A DNA stretch of 64,000 nt from Symsagittifera roscoffensis (GCF_963678635.1 NC_087065.1:63080754-63144753), one strand, 5' to 3'. Counted from the first letter of the stretch, positions 1 through 11,976 are shown. The notes: generated by a model not told the origin, from the letters alone. Program-made: numbers and translations.

Positions 1-2332
1 AAAAATGGTCATTCTGGCTTTTTTGGTAATTTATCAAGAATCAGGCTGAAACTAACAAGTTATTTGATGAAACATTTATATCAGAAGAATCCTCTTGCAC
101 AGTTCATTAACAATCTAGAAGAAAAAAAACTCCCAAAAATCTGTACAAGAGAACATATTTGTGGTCATTTTGTTCTAAAAAATAACACAATTTACGCAAA
201 AATTTGGAAGTTTTTCTCTTCTAGAACTTAGTTTAGCTGTGAAAGAGGCTTTTAAAAAAATTTTTTATCAAATAACTTGGGAATTATATCGTTGATCTTG
301 ATAAATTAAAATAGCCAGAATGACCCATTTTCGTGGTAAACTTATGTTTGAGAGTTTTGGGGAAAACTTGCACTATACCCAATCAGGTGAAATCCGAAGC
401 CACTTTTGCTTTCTTCACTGTTTGTTTATTAACCCATTTTGAGAAAAACGCATATTTTTTATACATGCCTCATGTTCCATGGCATATTTTTTTATTTATT
501 ATTAGAGATTAAGTAACGCTGCGCACCATTACAATAATAGTTTTCAGGCTATGCTTTCAACCTCTCCCTCGCTTTTTATGATACTCCAAGAATTTGTGAA
601 AACTCTACCTTAACCCGACAAAAACTTTAAATCAGCAAAATCTTTCCGCCCGGTATTGATCCCAAGACCGGCTGTGAAACTTTTGGAAGTCCTAGCCCTT
701 CCAAACAAACTCGCGGCTCATCTACCAAAAACCCACCACTAAAACGGTTTTAAACCTTTCCATTCCACTAATACAGCCCTGTCTAAATTAGAGTTTTTTT
801 TATGGCAGATGGCTTTAACCACAGAAGCACAACAAAATGAACAGAACTAGCCACACTTGACATGTCGCAAACCTTCGACATAAAAGACCAACGTACTCAA
901 GTCAAAATACTGCACATATCCAGCTTACCCGCAGGTATAGTCAGATGATTCTCAAAATAAGTTTAAATATCTAAGAGGGCGCCAATCACAGACCTTGTTC
1001 AAAAACCAACTATCGACAACCAGGTTGGGCAGACGGGTTTTTCAAAGGTCAATACTTTTCCTCACTTTTTTGCACTTTAACGAACACGAAGCTCCTTTCA
1101 GTAATGTCGTCGAGGCGTACCACATTTTAAATAACTACTTAATCTAGCTCCATGATTTTGTAGAAGCAAGTCAACGTTAATGTGCTGGTGACGTCCAAAG
1201 CCTAAATCAGACCAATAATCAATTTTTCATGCCCTGTTGATCCCACGCTACGATAAATTTCTTGAACAAATAACAAACCGTTCAAAACTAGGCTCTCCGT
1301 GTCGAGTAAATGTGGTGAATATGAGCTCCATAGATCACCAACACACTGAGTGCAAACTACTTTTCGTGCAAACGCCCCATAAACTCCTTTATTCACAATT
1401 TTTTTCTGAAAACACTTTCAATTTTTTTACTTTCAATTTTATTCTAGGTCTTTGTTCCCTTCTATACAAATTAAACCTAACTTTAAATCAATTTTGAAAA
1501 AGAGTTTTTCCAATTAGGTTCCATGAGCAAAGATTTTGCCACCTTAAAGGATAACACAGACCGAAGCAACTTCGTTTTTCATCTAATTAAAAAAAAAACA
1601 GAATTGAAAAAGGATCCTCGCAAGTAATGTAATTTACCCAATTAGTGATGCGCCTACGGCAAAGTCTCCCGCTACGTGCATCTGATATTTCTTCGAATGA
1701 GGAACTGCTCCACCGCTCAATTAGAAGCAAGTTACCGCAGCTCTGATACGGCCACTCTTACTACCCTAATTCTTTCCAACTGCCCCTCAAAGCGGAATGA
1801 ACTCCAAGAGATCTGTGACTACGATCGTTCAAAGTAGAAAAGTTCCTTAGACTATCAATTTTCTGGTTGCGCTAAAATTAATATTATTTAGGACCTCCAA
1901 GGACCTCAAAAGCACCATTACGTGTTTAAAGAGATTTTTTAAATCAAGTTTTAATGATAAAAATAAATAAAATATGACACAGCGAAGAAATAAGTATTGA
2001 GCTGATTCAAGTCAAAACTGATGGCAAACAGAAGTTGCACTAACAGATGGTTTAATTTTTGTATGATTTTTGACTAAGAGGCGAAGCAAAGTTTTGCACC
2101 ACTTGCGATGCAACACGATCTTAAACTTAGGACCAAATAATTAAAAATGATGAAAAAATTAGGTGAACCAAAATTTTTACATATCGATCGATGAAGGACA
2201 CCTAGAGCCCAGCTAAAATGTGTTTGATATGATTTGAATTTGTTATACTGATGCGTGACAAAACGCGTATTTTCAATAATTGGACTTTGCCCAAACCATT
2301 AGTTGTTTCTCTACTAAAAAAAGTGAGAAGGG
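1..2332. other. AT-rich non-coding stretch, no gene seen
   Basis: Only short open frames occur on either strand, none with a recognisable motif or codon pattern. Two copies of a dispersed short repeat lie here: a weak one near 822-845 (CACAGAAGC) and a better one at 2,077-2,120 (AGAGGCGAAGC followed by TTGCACCACTTGCG). Nothing else could be supported. Confidence 0.6.
2077..2120 (-). repeat. Copy of dispersed hairpin-tail repeat
   Basis: Reads AGAGGCGAAGC...GCACCACTTGCGA on the plus strand. It matches the family seen at 6,013, 6,957, 7,500, 9,962 and 21,002. The core can fold because GCGAAGC is followed by a GCTTCGC-like stretch, degenerate in this copy. Minus orientation is assigned because the tRNA-like heads associated with two other copies read on the minus strand. 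Confidence 0.5.
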
Positions 2333-4150
2333 AGAAAACTTTTGAGATTTTGGAATTTTCCCAAGACAACCTTTTTCTTACAAAGAATTAATGAGCAGCC
2401 TCCTTTGCAGGAAAAAAATAACACAACCGCTCCTTTCGATTGAAATTTTCATCTCAGATTTGATAGGGTAGTTTTTAAGAAATTCAAAAAGTTTCTACAA
2501 AAACGGTCAAAGTTCAAAAAGTTGACTTTCTTAAAACAGTAAAAAATTTTGCTAAAAGCAGGTCGTGTCTAGTGAAGCAGAGAAGATTACCAGAATCAGA
2601 CTTCCTGATTGAACACATGACCTAAGAATTTGCACGGTACTTTTCGAGTAGAAATGAACAAATTCCAAAAGAAATGATCAAAGTTTCAAAACTTTAATTT
2701 GTTTGAAGGCGATATTTTTTTGCAAAAAAATGTGCATAACAAATTATGAAGGTAAGATTCCAAGAACCTATTGAGATGATTACACCTAAGATACCAGATT
2801 TGGCGGGATAATTATCGAGAAAAGTCCAAAAAACGATCAACAAATCAGAAAGTTGACATTTCCGAGAATCAAAACTTTTTATTTCACAAAACGTGGAGGT
2901 AGCCGCTTATGCTTATTCACCCAATCTGTATTTTCGATTGAACCCAAAAACCCAGAATTGGCAGTGTAGCTCACGAGAAAAATCAAAAAGTTTCAAAAAC
3001 TATCAAAAATTAAATTTTGGACTTTTCCGAGGGACATAATTTTTTGGGGCCAAGAAATTGGAAAGGAGCTTCCCACAACCCATTCTGTGGGTTGAATCAA
3101 AAACTTCAGATACGGGAGGGTATTTTTCGGTATAATTCATACTTTTTTGGAAAAAAAAACGCTCAAAATTTAACTTTTCCGAGGACGATAACTTTTTATG
3201 TATATGCAGGAAAGATTCCACTACCAGCTATCTCCATTGAGCTCACAGCCTCAGGTTTGGGAAGCAAATTTTTGAGAAACGTCTAAAAGATTCAAACATG
3301 GTCAAAAAATCACAAAAAATCACATAGCCACTTATGGAGCGGAGCTTTTCGAATTCGTTTAATTCATTGAAACCAGCATCTCAGATTTGGTAAATTAGTT
3401 TTTGAGTAAAATATTTTGGCCAGATATTCCCCCCAGACTTTTTCGAAGGCTGTAGAATAGAGGCTCAGCCAAAGCTGGAGGTACCTATTGGATAATGTTT
3501 TAATTTGTTGTACTGATGCGGTATGAAGTAACTAATTGCAAAAACTTAAAAGTTGGTCTTCACCCAAAACCTTAGTTGTTGCTCTAACAAAATATGAAAA
3601 ACTTTTTTGTGATTTTGGAATTTTCTCCGAGACATTATGTTTTTTTCTACAAAACTAAAGGCGTAGCATATTAAGCACGGAGGCTTCCCACAAGCTGTTG
3701 CTTCGATTAAACCCTTGATATCAGATTGAGATGTTTTCGAGAAGTCAAGAAATCAAAACATTGACTTTTCTGAAAGACATTAAAAATTTTTTACGAGAAC
3801 ACTTACATAGCGGAGCTAAGCTGAACCCATTCTTTTTTTAAATGAACCCAAAATCTGAGATTTGGGATGTTAGTATTCTAGACATTAAAAAACTACGAAA
3901 AACGGTAAAAAAAATGAAAATTTGACTTCTCCGAGTCAAATTTACACAAGTTTTTTACACAAGTTTTTGTGTAAAAAATTGGACGCAACTGTTTATGCAG
4001 AAAAACTTCCCACAACTCGTTCTACCCATTAAAACTAAAGTCTCAGATTTGGTAGGCTGCTGTCGAGAAATGTCAAAAAGTTTTAAAAAAGGTGAAAAAA
4101 ATCAAAAATTTGACTTTTTTTGAGCCATAACTTTTCAGTAGAAAAATTTG
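2333..4150. repeat. Degenerate tandem array, ~135-185 bp period
   Basis: A block containing CAGATTTGG, then a TTTTTGAGAAA-like stretch, then GTCAAAAAG, then TTGACTTTTCCGAG recurs with drift. The CAGATTTGG-like word is seen near 2,455, 2,795, 2,952, 3,107, 3,249, 3,382, 3,721, 3,860 and 4,043. Most units also carry a CTTCCCACAAC-like segment. The spacing varies because units carry indels, which indicates an old satellite-like or decayed tandem array. Short open frames inside it differ from unit to unit and are not genes. Confidence 0.6.
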
Positions 4151-4258
4151 GAGGGTAGATTTCAAGAAAATGTACAGAATCAAGAAATATTACAAAATCC
4201 AAGAAAATGTACAACAATCCCCCACAAACAATTTCGAAGGCTGCAGAAAATGGGAAAA

Positions 4259-4662
4259 TTGGAAACAGACTGGGGAATTATGCAGGCACACAGGGTAGTG
4301 GGCAGACTTGCCATTGGTACCACTTTTTTGAAAATCTGTTGAGTAGTTTTTGGGAAAAACTGAATTTTTTGAAAATAGTGAAAACATTTTCCAAAGAATC
4401 TCGAAAAAAAACCGATCCCACACGTTTTCTTATTACCTGTTTTTATCAAACAGAAACAAAGGGTAAGTAAAAACGACCAGAGGAGAATGCAAGCACACAA
4501 AAATGTAGGCGATCTTTCTATGGATACCGTTTCCATGAAAATCGGTAGAAGGGTTTTTGAGAAAAACTATTGTTTTTTATACAAAAAGTGATTTAACTTT
4601 CCAAAGCGTCCGAATAAATAACCCAATACCATACTTTCATGTTACCTGTTTTTATCAAACAG
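4259..4662 (+). repeat. Two diverged tandem units, 209 bp apart
   Basis: The segment TTACCTGTTTTTATCAAACAG occurs at 4,433 and again at 4,642. Upstream of each is a similar run: GCAGGCACACA or GCAAGCACACA, then a GGTACCACTTT or GGATACCGTTT stretch, then GAAAATC(T/G)GT. The two units are clearly homologous but much diverged. No protein product is supported. Confidence 0.6.
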
Positions 4663-5211
4663 GAATTTTAGGCAAACATGCCAAGCAAGACATTTGAATG
4701 AAATTCAAATTAACAACTGAAAAAAAATTGGGAAGCGGAAACAAGGCCGACAATCTTTGAGCAGACACCAGTTGAGCAGAAAAAAACTTATTTTGTAAAA
4801 AAAATTTCCCTGAAACTAGTACCCACTCAGTAGTTAAATTTGAATTTTCATGAAGTTGAGCATGCCAGCTGCATAGCGTGTCTGAAATGCGCAAATTCAG
4901 ACATGGCATGCATGGTGTGCAGCATCATAACAGATTCAACTGGTTTTGTTAAGCTAGTTATTAACCCGAAAAAAGTCTACATTCCGATTTGATAACGCTT
5001 GCTAATCGCAAGCTTAATTTTAACCTAATTGTACCCCTAACGAGACTAAAAAACCATCATGACCTATACAAGAGTCATCACTGCGTTCATCAACTCGGAG
5101 TAAATCCAAAAACAAGTAATCATTTAAAAGGCAATTTCAAAAGTCGTATGTATACAAATTCTGTTAGGACTTTTCAGCAAATTTTCACACAATTCATTTT
5201 TATTTTCAATT

Positions 5212-5510
5212 AAAAACGTACTCCACCATGACAATCGAAATCAGAAAAATAACAAAAAAAGCTGAGCTACCAGATTTGAAGCCGACGCTCGAAAACCCAA
5301 AAATTTCAAAAAGAATCGAATTACTCGAAAAGAAAACTCATCAAGAAGCTTTTTTCTTTCAAGTTAAAACGTACTCCACCATGAAAATCGAAATCAGAAA
5401 ATAACAAAAAAAAACTGAGCTACCATATTTGAAGACGACGCTCGAAAACCCAAAAATTTCAAAAAGAATCAAAATATTCGGAAAGAAAACTCAACAAGAA
5501 GCCTTGCAAG
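5212..5510 (+). repeat. Tandem duplication, 153-bp unit
   Basis: ACGTACTCCACCATG begins at 5,216 and again at 5,369. The following bases (AATCGAAATCAGAAAA, CTGAGCTACCA, GACGCTCGAAAACCC, AAGAAAACTCA) repeat in order with about 10 percent differences. This is a simple tandem duplication in non-coding DNA. Confidence 0.8.
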
Positions 5511-5772
5511 GCTTACTTGCATAAATGATAACTTCCTTTCGGAAACACAACCGACAGATATTCAGTGGAAAAGCAGGAAACCAAAAAATCACCATCAAAA
5601 ATATAAGTTTAAAGTTCTATTGTCCAAACGGTTGAAATTTCAGATGAAAAATGTATAAAAATTATTATTTTATATTTTGAAAAAAAAACTGAACCAGAAT
5701 TGAGATGAAGACCAATAAGCCAAATAATTAAAAGACAGCCTAAGAGACATAGCCAAAAAAGTAAGGTCCGCC

Positions 5773-5830
5773 CGTGACTCGAACACCAGATCTCTAAAGT
5801 ATCAAGCGCGCGCTGCATCACTACACTAAG
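5773..5830 (-). repeat. tRNA-like (Pol III box A/B) remnant
   Basis: On the minus strand GTGTTCGAGTC (plus 5,776-5,786) resembles a box B, and TAGTGTAGTGATG (plus ~5,816-5,828) resembles a box A at normal spacing. The stretch GGGCGGACC would be the 3' acceptor side, but no matching 5' strand exists. A tRNA-derived SINE head or tRNA pseudogene fits better than a working tRNA. Confidence 0.45.
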
Positions 5831-6009
5831 TGAGAATATGTTAGATTGTAATGAATACTCCACAAGGAAGCAAGCTCAAATTGGTACAGATTTTTCAAAA
5901 AAATTTTAATTGAAAAAACTCTTGGTCCAAATTAGAAGTATGCTCTCGCAAGTGTAATGACAATGGGCCAACCGCTAATTTCTAATTTCCGGATTTTGTT
6001 CCGTAAGAT

Positions 6010-6200
6010 TTTACACAGAGGCGAAGCTGCACTTTGCGAAAACAAGAGAACACGACAAAAAAGCAGCTGTATAAACTGAAATATAAAAAAATAGAAACCA
6101 GCCTCGAATTAGTAAGACTTTGCTAGGTATTGACTTCGAACCTGCAACCTCGAGAATTGGAGAGGCCACGAACGCTTAACAACCGGCAAACTCCAATCAC
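6010..6200 (-). repeat. SINE-like element: tRNA-like head, hairpin tail
   Basis: On the minus strand the element starts with a tRNA-like head: box B GGTTCGAAGTC lies at plus 6,132-6,142, and a box A-like TTTGCCGGTTG lies about 45 bp before it. It ends about 100 bp later in a stem-forming tail, GCGAAGCTGCACTTTGCG on the plus strand at 6,022-6,039, next to TACACAGAG. The same tail occurs near another tRNA-like sequence at 9,962-10,300, which suggests a SINE family with a conserved 3' tail. Acceptor stem pairing is absent, so it is not a functional tRNA. Confidence 0.5.
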
Positions 6201-6956
6201 AAGTAAAGCAGCTACATATGCTAACAAATTGTCAATGCTATGAATCAAAAGTGGCACCAAATAGAAATAGACACAATTTTGCAGTAATATTTTGGCATAT
6301 ACCAAACTGAAGGCGTTCACACTAATTTGCATGTAATAAAAATGGAAAGCATAAAACCACAATAAGTATAAATTATATATTGTGGCTTCATGAGATATAT
6401 TAAGTTAGAAAAATTCCCAAATTGAATTTTTATCCAATTTATGTTGTTTGTTACAAATAACTTTTTTCGGTCCATTTGATGAATTTAAAATGTATCAACT
6501 GTGTTAACCTATATTTTTTCGAATGCCAAAGCACGTGCTATCAAAAAACCGTGAAGTTGGCCTGAAAGTGGCACCAATATGTGCCACTTAGGTTAAAAAC
6601 AAAAAGAACAGTCATAGTATAACACTAACGCTCATTAAAGTTCGCTAGCGTAAATAAAGCTCTAAAATCTTTTCGCTACTCCTAATTTTGGAAAATTCTA
6701 TTCAAAATTATCGACAGCGGAGAAATCACTAGTGTAAAACTTAATTTTTGTCCAAGATTTACATCAAATTCTTCTCGTGGAAGTTGTCTTGCAATTTTCG
6801 GTTCATATTGCGCAAAATAACTCAAATGAAGTATCCATGACAAGATATTAAGAAATTAGATGAAAACTTTTCAGTTTGAAGGAAACAAGATGAAAGTGAA
6901 CAGCAAAAAAAGGAAATATTGCTTAAATGACAAAACAATTCATCCATACAGGTATT

Positions 6957-7000
6957 GTACACAGAGGCGATGCTGCCTTCACCAGCACAAACAAAAAATG
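6957..7000 (-). repeat. Copy of dispersed hairpin-tail repeat
   Basis: TACACAGAGGCGATGCTGCC then TTCACCAGCACAAACAAAAAA matches the family word by word, but with mutated stem bases. Confidence 0.5.
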
Positions 7001-7139
7001 GACAAAAAACCCTCAAAATTAGGGGAAAAATGCAAAACTATTCAAATTATCTTTTAAAAAACAATTAGTGGCATATGGTAGTCAAACTATCAACCTACAG
7101 ATTTAGATCCTAATTTATTGCCAATTGAGCCATATGTTC

Positions 7140-7498
7140 TTTGTTTCTCTAAAACACCAGTCACCAATAATTCGAAGGCAGGGTCTCCCATTCCGTCACC
7201 CTTAGTCTGCTCTTGAGTACGGCGTCTACTCAACTAAGATTGAAATGTTGTGATCACATAAAACAGCTACTATCAATTTGAGTTTTCAAAAATTTCGCAT
7301 ATCATTTAAAAATTAATTTTATAGAAAAAAAACTTTTATGATCAATAAAAAACATATTTGAATAAAAAAATGTTTATTATTAATTCTGTAAGGAACAGGA
7401 TACTTCTATCAACACATAAGTTCAATTTGATTGTGTTTTGCGCCAGGTAGGTTGCTGAGCAATCAACTTTCATTACAAGCATGCTCAAAATCAAGTTG
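7140..7498. other. Non-coding stretch, no gene seen
   Basis: AT-rich sequence between two repeat copies. Short minus-strand open frames exist but carry no motif and are interrupted. Confidence 0.5.
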
Positions 7499-7545
7499 AA
7501 ACACAGAAGCGAAGCTGAGCTTCGCACCACTAGCGAATCAAAATT
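7498..7545 (-). repeat. Copy of dispersed hairpin-tail repeat, intact stem
   Basis: AACACAGAAGCGAAGCTGAG followed by CTTCGCACCACTAGCG. GCGAAGCT and AGCTTCGC form a near-perfect stem. This is the best-preserved hairpin of the family, and the adjoining CACCACTAGCG resembles the copies at 2,077 and 21,002. Confidence 0.6.
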
Positions 7546-8179
7546 AAAAGCCGAAAATCGAAAGATGTGTCTCTAACAATAATACTTTTCAAACGAATAA
7601 ATTCTGTTTAAGAAATCAAAAGCTAAAAATGAAATTTTTTTTGCAACTGTTCTAAAATCGATTACCTGCAACTTATGGAGGATCCGATACTCCATTAGTT
7701 TACTTCTCATCATCAATAGATGGAACCGATAAAAAAAAATGCAGGCCAAAACATCGAGATCCAAAAATAAAAACTCTTCAATGTACTGAAAAACTTTGCT
7801 ATAAGTTTTGCACCCAAACAATCTGCATATCCCACAGAAGCAATTGGGCATAAGAAAAATTGTTCCCTTATTTGCTATAAACTTTGATAAAAGTTAAAGA
7901 AAAATACAACAAAATTAATGCAAAATTTTCAATCATTTTCCACTGAAAATAACTAGCAGAAAATCCGGAAAAACCTCGAAGCTAATGAAAAAAATTTATT
8001 ACAACAATCTTTTTTAATATGCAGCTGATACGCAACGTTATGAGAACCATAAAGTCAATAAAAAACACGAGAATTCGTTCTTTTTCAAAAACTTCAGCCA
8101 GAAAAAAAACAACAAATTTTAGCTAAATAAACTAAAACCATAACGTACATTTTGAGTAGAAACTGAGATCTTTAAATAG

Positions 8180-8247
8180 GAGATCCGATCCTTTAAACAA
8201 AGTATTCACCGGAAAAAAGTCTGGTACCCGACTTCAGTCGCAAAATG
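8180..8247 (+). repeat. Copy of dispersed ~80-bp repeat (ACCCGAC family)
   Basis: Shares the order AACAAAGT, TTCACCGG, AAAAAAGTCTGGT, ACCCGACTTCAGTCGCAAAA with copies at 8,512, 9,291 and 21,901. Confidence 0.5.
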
Positions 8248-8511
8248 GCTCAACTTATCAACATAGCGGGGCACATTAGGAGTTTTTCTCGGTTCTCCGT
8301 GCCAAAAAACTGCCCCCTAGAACTGGGTTTACTCAGTACTGTCAGAATCGGGCCTTCCTGCTCTTAGCAAACCCTGGGAAAACCACAGTTACTGTTTTAC
8401 GGACGAGTCAAAACAATCAATCAATCTCCACAACCTTCGATTGCGGAGTACTGAAAATAAACGGCAACGAAGACACAAAATGGACGACCCCTCCTTTTAC
8501 AACCACAAACA

Positions 8512-8551
8512 ACAATAGTACCCGATTGCAATACCCTTGTTTTTTTGCGAA
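8512..8551 (+). repeat. Partial copy of ACCCGAC-family repeat
   Basis: AGTACCCGATTGCAATACCC then TTGTTTTTTTGCG. Nearly identical to the 3' half of the copy at 21,901-21,980. Confidence 0.55.
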
Positions 8552-9290
8552 AATAATATTTCGTGTGTTTTAGTCTTATACTGAGACCAAGCTGAAAACA
8601 AGCTAAAAGGTCGTCATAAAAATTGATGCAAGAAAATACAGATATACGCCTTAAAAGAAAATCAACTGCAAAAGGTTGTTTATTTGAGTATAACCGGGAA
8701 ATTATTCGGTCTAATTAGGTACAAACGAGCAAACGTTTGCTGAGCCCATTATTACTTTTCTACAAAATTTAGGACTTAGCCGCTACGAGGCAACTCCCAG
8801 CGCATGCTGTTTTGACTGAACATTTAATCATAGGTTTGGCAATATAATTTAAGCAAAAAAAGTTGCCAACAGTTAGTTGGAAAAGAGTCAATGAACGCAA
8901 AAAAATAGGTTGCCAACAGCTAGTTGGAAAAGAGCCAATGAAGACATCTATTTTAGAAAACTGGATCAATAAGCAAAATTTTAATCCGCAAGGAAAAATT
9001 TTTTATTCGCATTTTCTCATTCTTTGGAAAGAAGGCCAATACAAATCTGTACCAGGAAATATAAATTATATTTAAAAAAAACGGATATATAACCCACGAA
9101 AACAAGGAAAAATCCACGAAGCCGAATAAAAATCAACAATTTTTCAAGAATTTCACTTGAACAAAAATTGGTGCTTAAAAAACCCAATCTAATTTCTTCC
9201 TAATCTACATGACGCTAATTTCGTTTAAATTTTCATCAAAAAATTATGCCAGTAAGCTGCAATTGAAATTTACTCCTCCTACTTTATTGA

Positions 9291-9366
9291 CTATTCTGTA
9301 AAAAAATTTATTCAAGGGAAAAAAATCTAGTCCCCGGTTGCCAAACCCTTGCTGATCGCAAAAGTA
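9291..9366 (+). repeat. Diverged copy of ACCCGAC-family repeat
   Basis: TTATTCAAGGGAAAAAAATC, then TAGTCCCCGGTTGCCAAACC, then CTTGCTGATCGCAAAAG. Same order of words as the copies at 8,180 and 21,901. Confidence 0.5.
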
Positions 9367-9959
9367 AACGCTTGCAATTGCAATGAAAGATGAGCTAAGC
9401 CGACAAAAACAGACATACATTCGGCAAAAAAAAATTTGAAGCCGTATTTTCGGAAAGGAAAAACATAACCAACAGTTGGAATTAATTCAATTAACGCACG
9501 GAAACTTCAAAAAAGACACGTTTTCTAAAAACATTTTATCTTTCGAAAAATAAAATAAAAAACATTGCTTTAAAACTCTTTGAACTTCAAGAAAACTTTA
9601 TGAATGATACTTTGTTGACAAAAATAACTCGATTTGAGAAAATTGGATCAATACGTTTTTATTCTCCTTTCAACCAATTTAAATCCATTTTCGAAACTAG
9701 AGGTCGATAAAGTTTTTCGTGACCATTGATTAAATGCAATAAAACGTTTTAATGCACTCCAGAAGTTATAAGAGTATTTTAGGACCTTTCCTCCAAGAAG
9801 AAAAAGAAAGAAAATCATCACGAACTATAAAACAATCCGAACTACATTCTTCGACTGTTCAAAAAAAAAAGAATTCGATTAAAACAGTAAAAATCGTTAT
9901 TTAATCCGTAGCTGAACACAAGTACTTCTTCAATATTATAACTTGCAGAAAACTATACT

Positions 9960-10005
9960 TTTACACAGAGGCGAAGTTGCACTTCGCATACACAAGCAAA
10001 AATAT
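9960..10005 (-). repeat. Copy of dispersed hairpin-tail repeat
   Basis: TTACACAGAGGCGAAGTTGC then ACTTCGCATACACAAGC. GCGAAGTTGCACTTCGC forms a clean stem-loop. It lies about 240 bp from a tRNA-like sequence at 10,236-10,300 and may be the tail of one SINE copy. Confidence 0.6.
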
Positions 10006-10047
10006 AACCGACAACGCTACTGGAAAAAACTGAATGAGTAAAACTTT

Positions 10048-10123
10048 GAGTCTACAAAATTTCTTAAGTGACGCACGCCAATTACGAGTCTACATAATTG
10101 CTAAGTGACGCCAGCCAATTATG
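10048..10123 (+). repeat. Tandem duplication, 38-bp unit
   Basis: GAGTCTACA...TAAGTGACGC...GCCAATTA occurs twice, starting at 10,048 and 10,086, with a few differences. Confidence 0.8.
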
Positions 10124-10235
10124 ACGCATTAGCAGTACCAGTCAATTTGAAAAGAATTTTACCAACTTACATGTCTCAATTTATAAAGAGGACGCATTTT
10201 AACTAGCATACGAAAAAGTTCATTAAAAAATCCGA

Positions 10236-10300
10236 CCCTGCCCAGGTTCGAAACCTCTTATTTTGCTGCTGGTTTCCTACCCTACATCTATGCTACATAA
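10236..10300 (-). repeat. tRNA-like (box B) remnant
   Basis: CCCAGGTTCGAAACCTC at 10,241-10,257 is nearly palindromic, so it could be a box B on either strand. On the minus strand a box A-like TAGCATAGATG lies about 45 bp upstream. No acceptor stem is visible, so a SINE head is the likeliest reading. Confidence 0.4.
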
Positions 10301-10540
10301 CCATGATACCTTGAAGTTAAGTACTATTTGTAAAATAATAGTCTGTGTTAATATCCATAGCATTGGCTGTACTTAATAGCTGGATCAAAATGATTCATTC
10401 AAAATGAACCCATTTTGTCGCAACAAAATTTGCGACTTAGGTTGGGAAAAAAAGAAAGTTCATACTATGACACAAGCTATGCTTATGTACACACAGATCC
10501 AAATCTACCCTTTGCAAACGCAAGCGAACAAACGCCAAGA

Positions 10541-10670
10541 ATTAATTTAAAGGGTGTTTTAAAAAAGTTGAAAAATAAATTACCTCTGCAGGAATTATTC
10601 CTCAAGAATTAATTTAAAGGGTGTTTTAAAAAAGTTGAAAAATAAATTACCTCTACAGGAATTATTCCTC
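10541..10670 (+). repeat. Tandem duplication, 67-bp unit
   Basis: ATTAATTTAAAGGGTGTTTT, then AAAAAAGTTGAAAAATAAAT, then TACCTCT(G/A)CAGGAATTATTC occurs twice, starting at 10,541 and 10,608, with one base difference. This implies a recent duplication. Confidence 0.9.
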
Positions 10671-11321
10671 GGTCGTCGGACATTACGGTTCGCTGCCCTT
10701 CGCAATTGTGCCACTAACGGTTATAGAAACCAAAGACAAGCGGCAAAAGTAAGCCTAATTGTGCGCAAATTATGCATTTCAAAAATCTCTTACATGAGAC
10801 AAATATTTTTATTTGGTTCATCTGATAAATAAGTATCAACTGTAATAACTTATCACTAATCAAATTATACGGTATTACACTACCAATGCTGCCTCCTGCC
10901 TTAACATTGCCCCCAATTAGCCCTTTCAAATTGGCAAAAGTGCCACCAAAAGCGACTTAGGTTGACTACACGCCACTTGTGAAAAGAAGTTGAATTGTTA
11001 TAAATTGTTTAAACTTACATAATTTTAACCTTTTCTAAAGTCATTACGTTAACTAATCAGAAGTCACTTTCGTTTTTGCATCAGTCTACTCTGCCACGTT
11101 TTCCTCTTCGTCTTCAAATTGTGTCGTTGTCTCCAGATACTTTTACTTACAGCTTCTTTCACGCTGGGAGGAGTAATGAAAGAGCCCCTCTCTCGGAGGT
11201 ATTTGACAATATAGGTCGTGAGAGTGACACTACAGAGATATCGCAACGGAGTGAGTAGTTTGTAGAGGGCCAGGGCCTGAAAACAAAAGTACCAATATGT
11301 GAAAAGAAATCTAGTGGTGCT

Positions 11322-11337
11322 GGGGGGGGGGGGGGGG
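11322..11337 (+). repeat. Run of 16 G
   Basis: A homopolymer of 16 G (C on the minus strand) at 11,322-11,337. The length may vary or be mis-assembled, and such a run could form a G-quadruplex. Confidence 0.9.
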
Positions 11338-11725
11338 CATATAACTATACCCCATCTCTGTTGCCTTCTCAAAAAAAAGCAGGTAAAACAATAAGTTACT
11401 TAAATTTTCTCATTCTGAAAAATGAGACAATTAAAAGAACCAATTCTTTAAGCTAGATGAGCTACCACAAAAACTGAAATCTCTCCGCAAAAGCTGATCG
11501 AGGGTTTTCTCGAGGGGCGGCTTTTTATAAATAATGCTCGAACATTTTAACGACTTTTTTTTTAGGTCGACCAGTTGACAGCGGATGTCGTTTAATGCCA
11601 CCAAATGGGGACAAATTTTCGAAAAAAAACTTGGATCTTGCGGTTGACAGAGGGCGTCGTTAAATAGTCACCAGGGCGACCCTTAAGGTAATGAGGCGGT
11701 CGAATCCCTGCTTGAATCCCTGGAT

Positions 11726-11762
11726 ATCGTCTGTGGTATCCTCACGGGGTACCACAGACGAT
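11726..11762. repeat. Perfect 13-bp inverted repeat, 11-nt loop
   Basis: ATCGTCTGTGGTA at 11,726-11,738 is the exact reverse complement of TACCACAGACGAT at 11,750-11,762, separated by TCCTCACGGGG. It sits at the downstream edge of a decayed minus-strand LINE. Confidence 0.85.
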
Positions 11763-11976
11763 AGAGATGCAGACATCGTGACCACCCGGCTCTGGAGTAC
11801 CGTCCTCAAAACGCCACAGGGAAGCTCTGCTCCGCCTACCAAGCTGAGATCGCAGCTCTCCTCCTGTCATTTGATTTAGACCAGACTCGACGTGGCCCAT
11901 GGGACCATAGTCAGAATCCTCACGGATTCCAAATCCTCTATGGTGAAACTGGCCACCGGTCCGGACAAACAACACG

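Noticed and set aside
4148-4536. Overlapping short open frames at 4.1-4.5 kb
   Set aside because: They lie within a diverged tandem repeat, and the two units do not preserve a reading frame.
5773-10300. Functional tRNA genes at 5,773-5,830, 6,120-6,190 and 10,236-10,300
   Set aside because: Box A/B-like words are present, but no acceptor stem pairs and no proper anticodon arm could be drawn.
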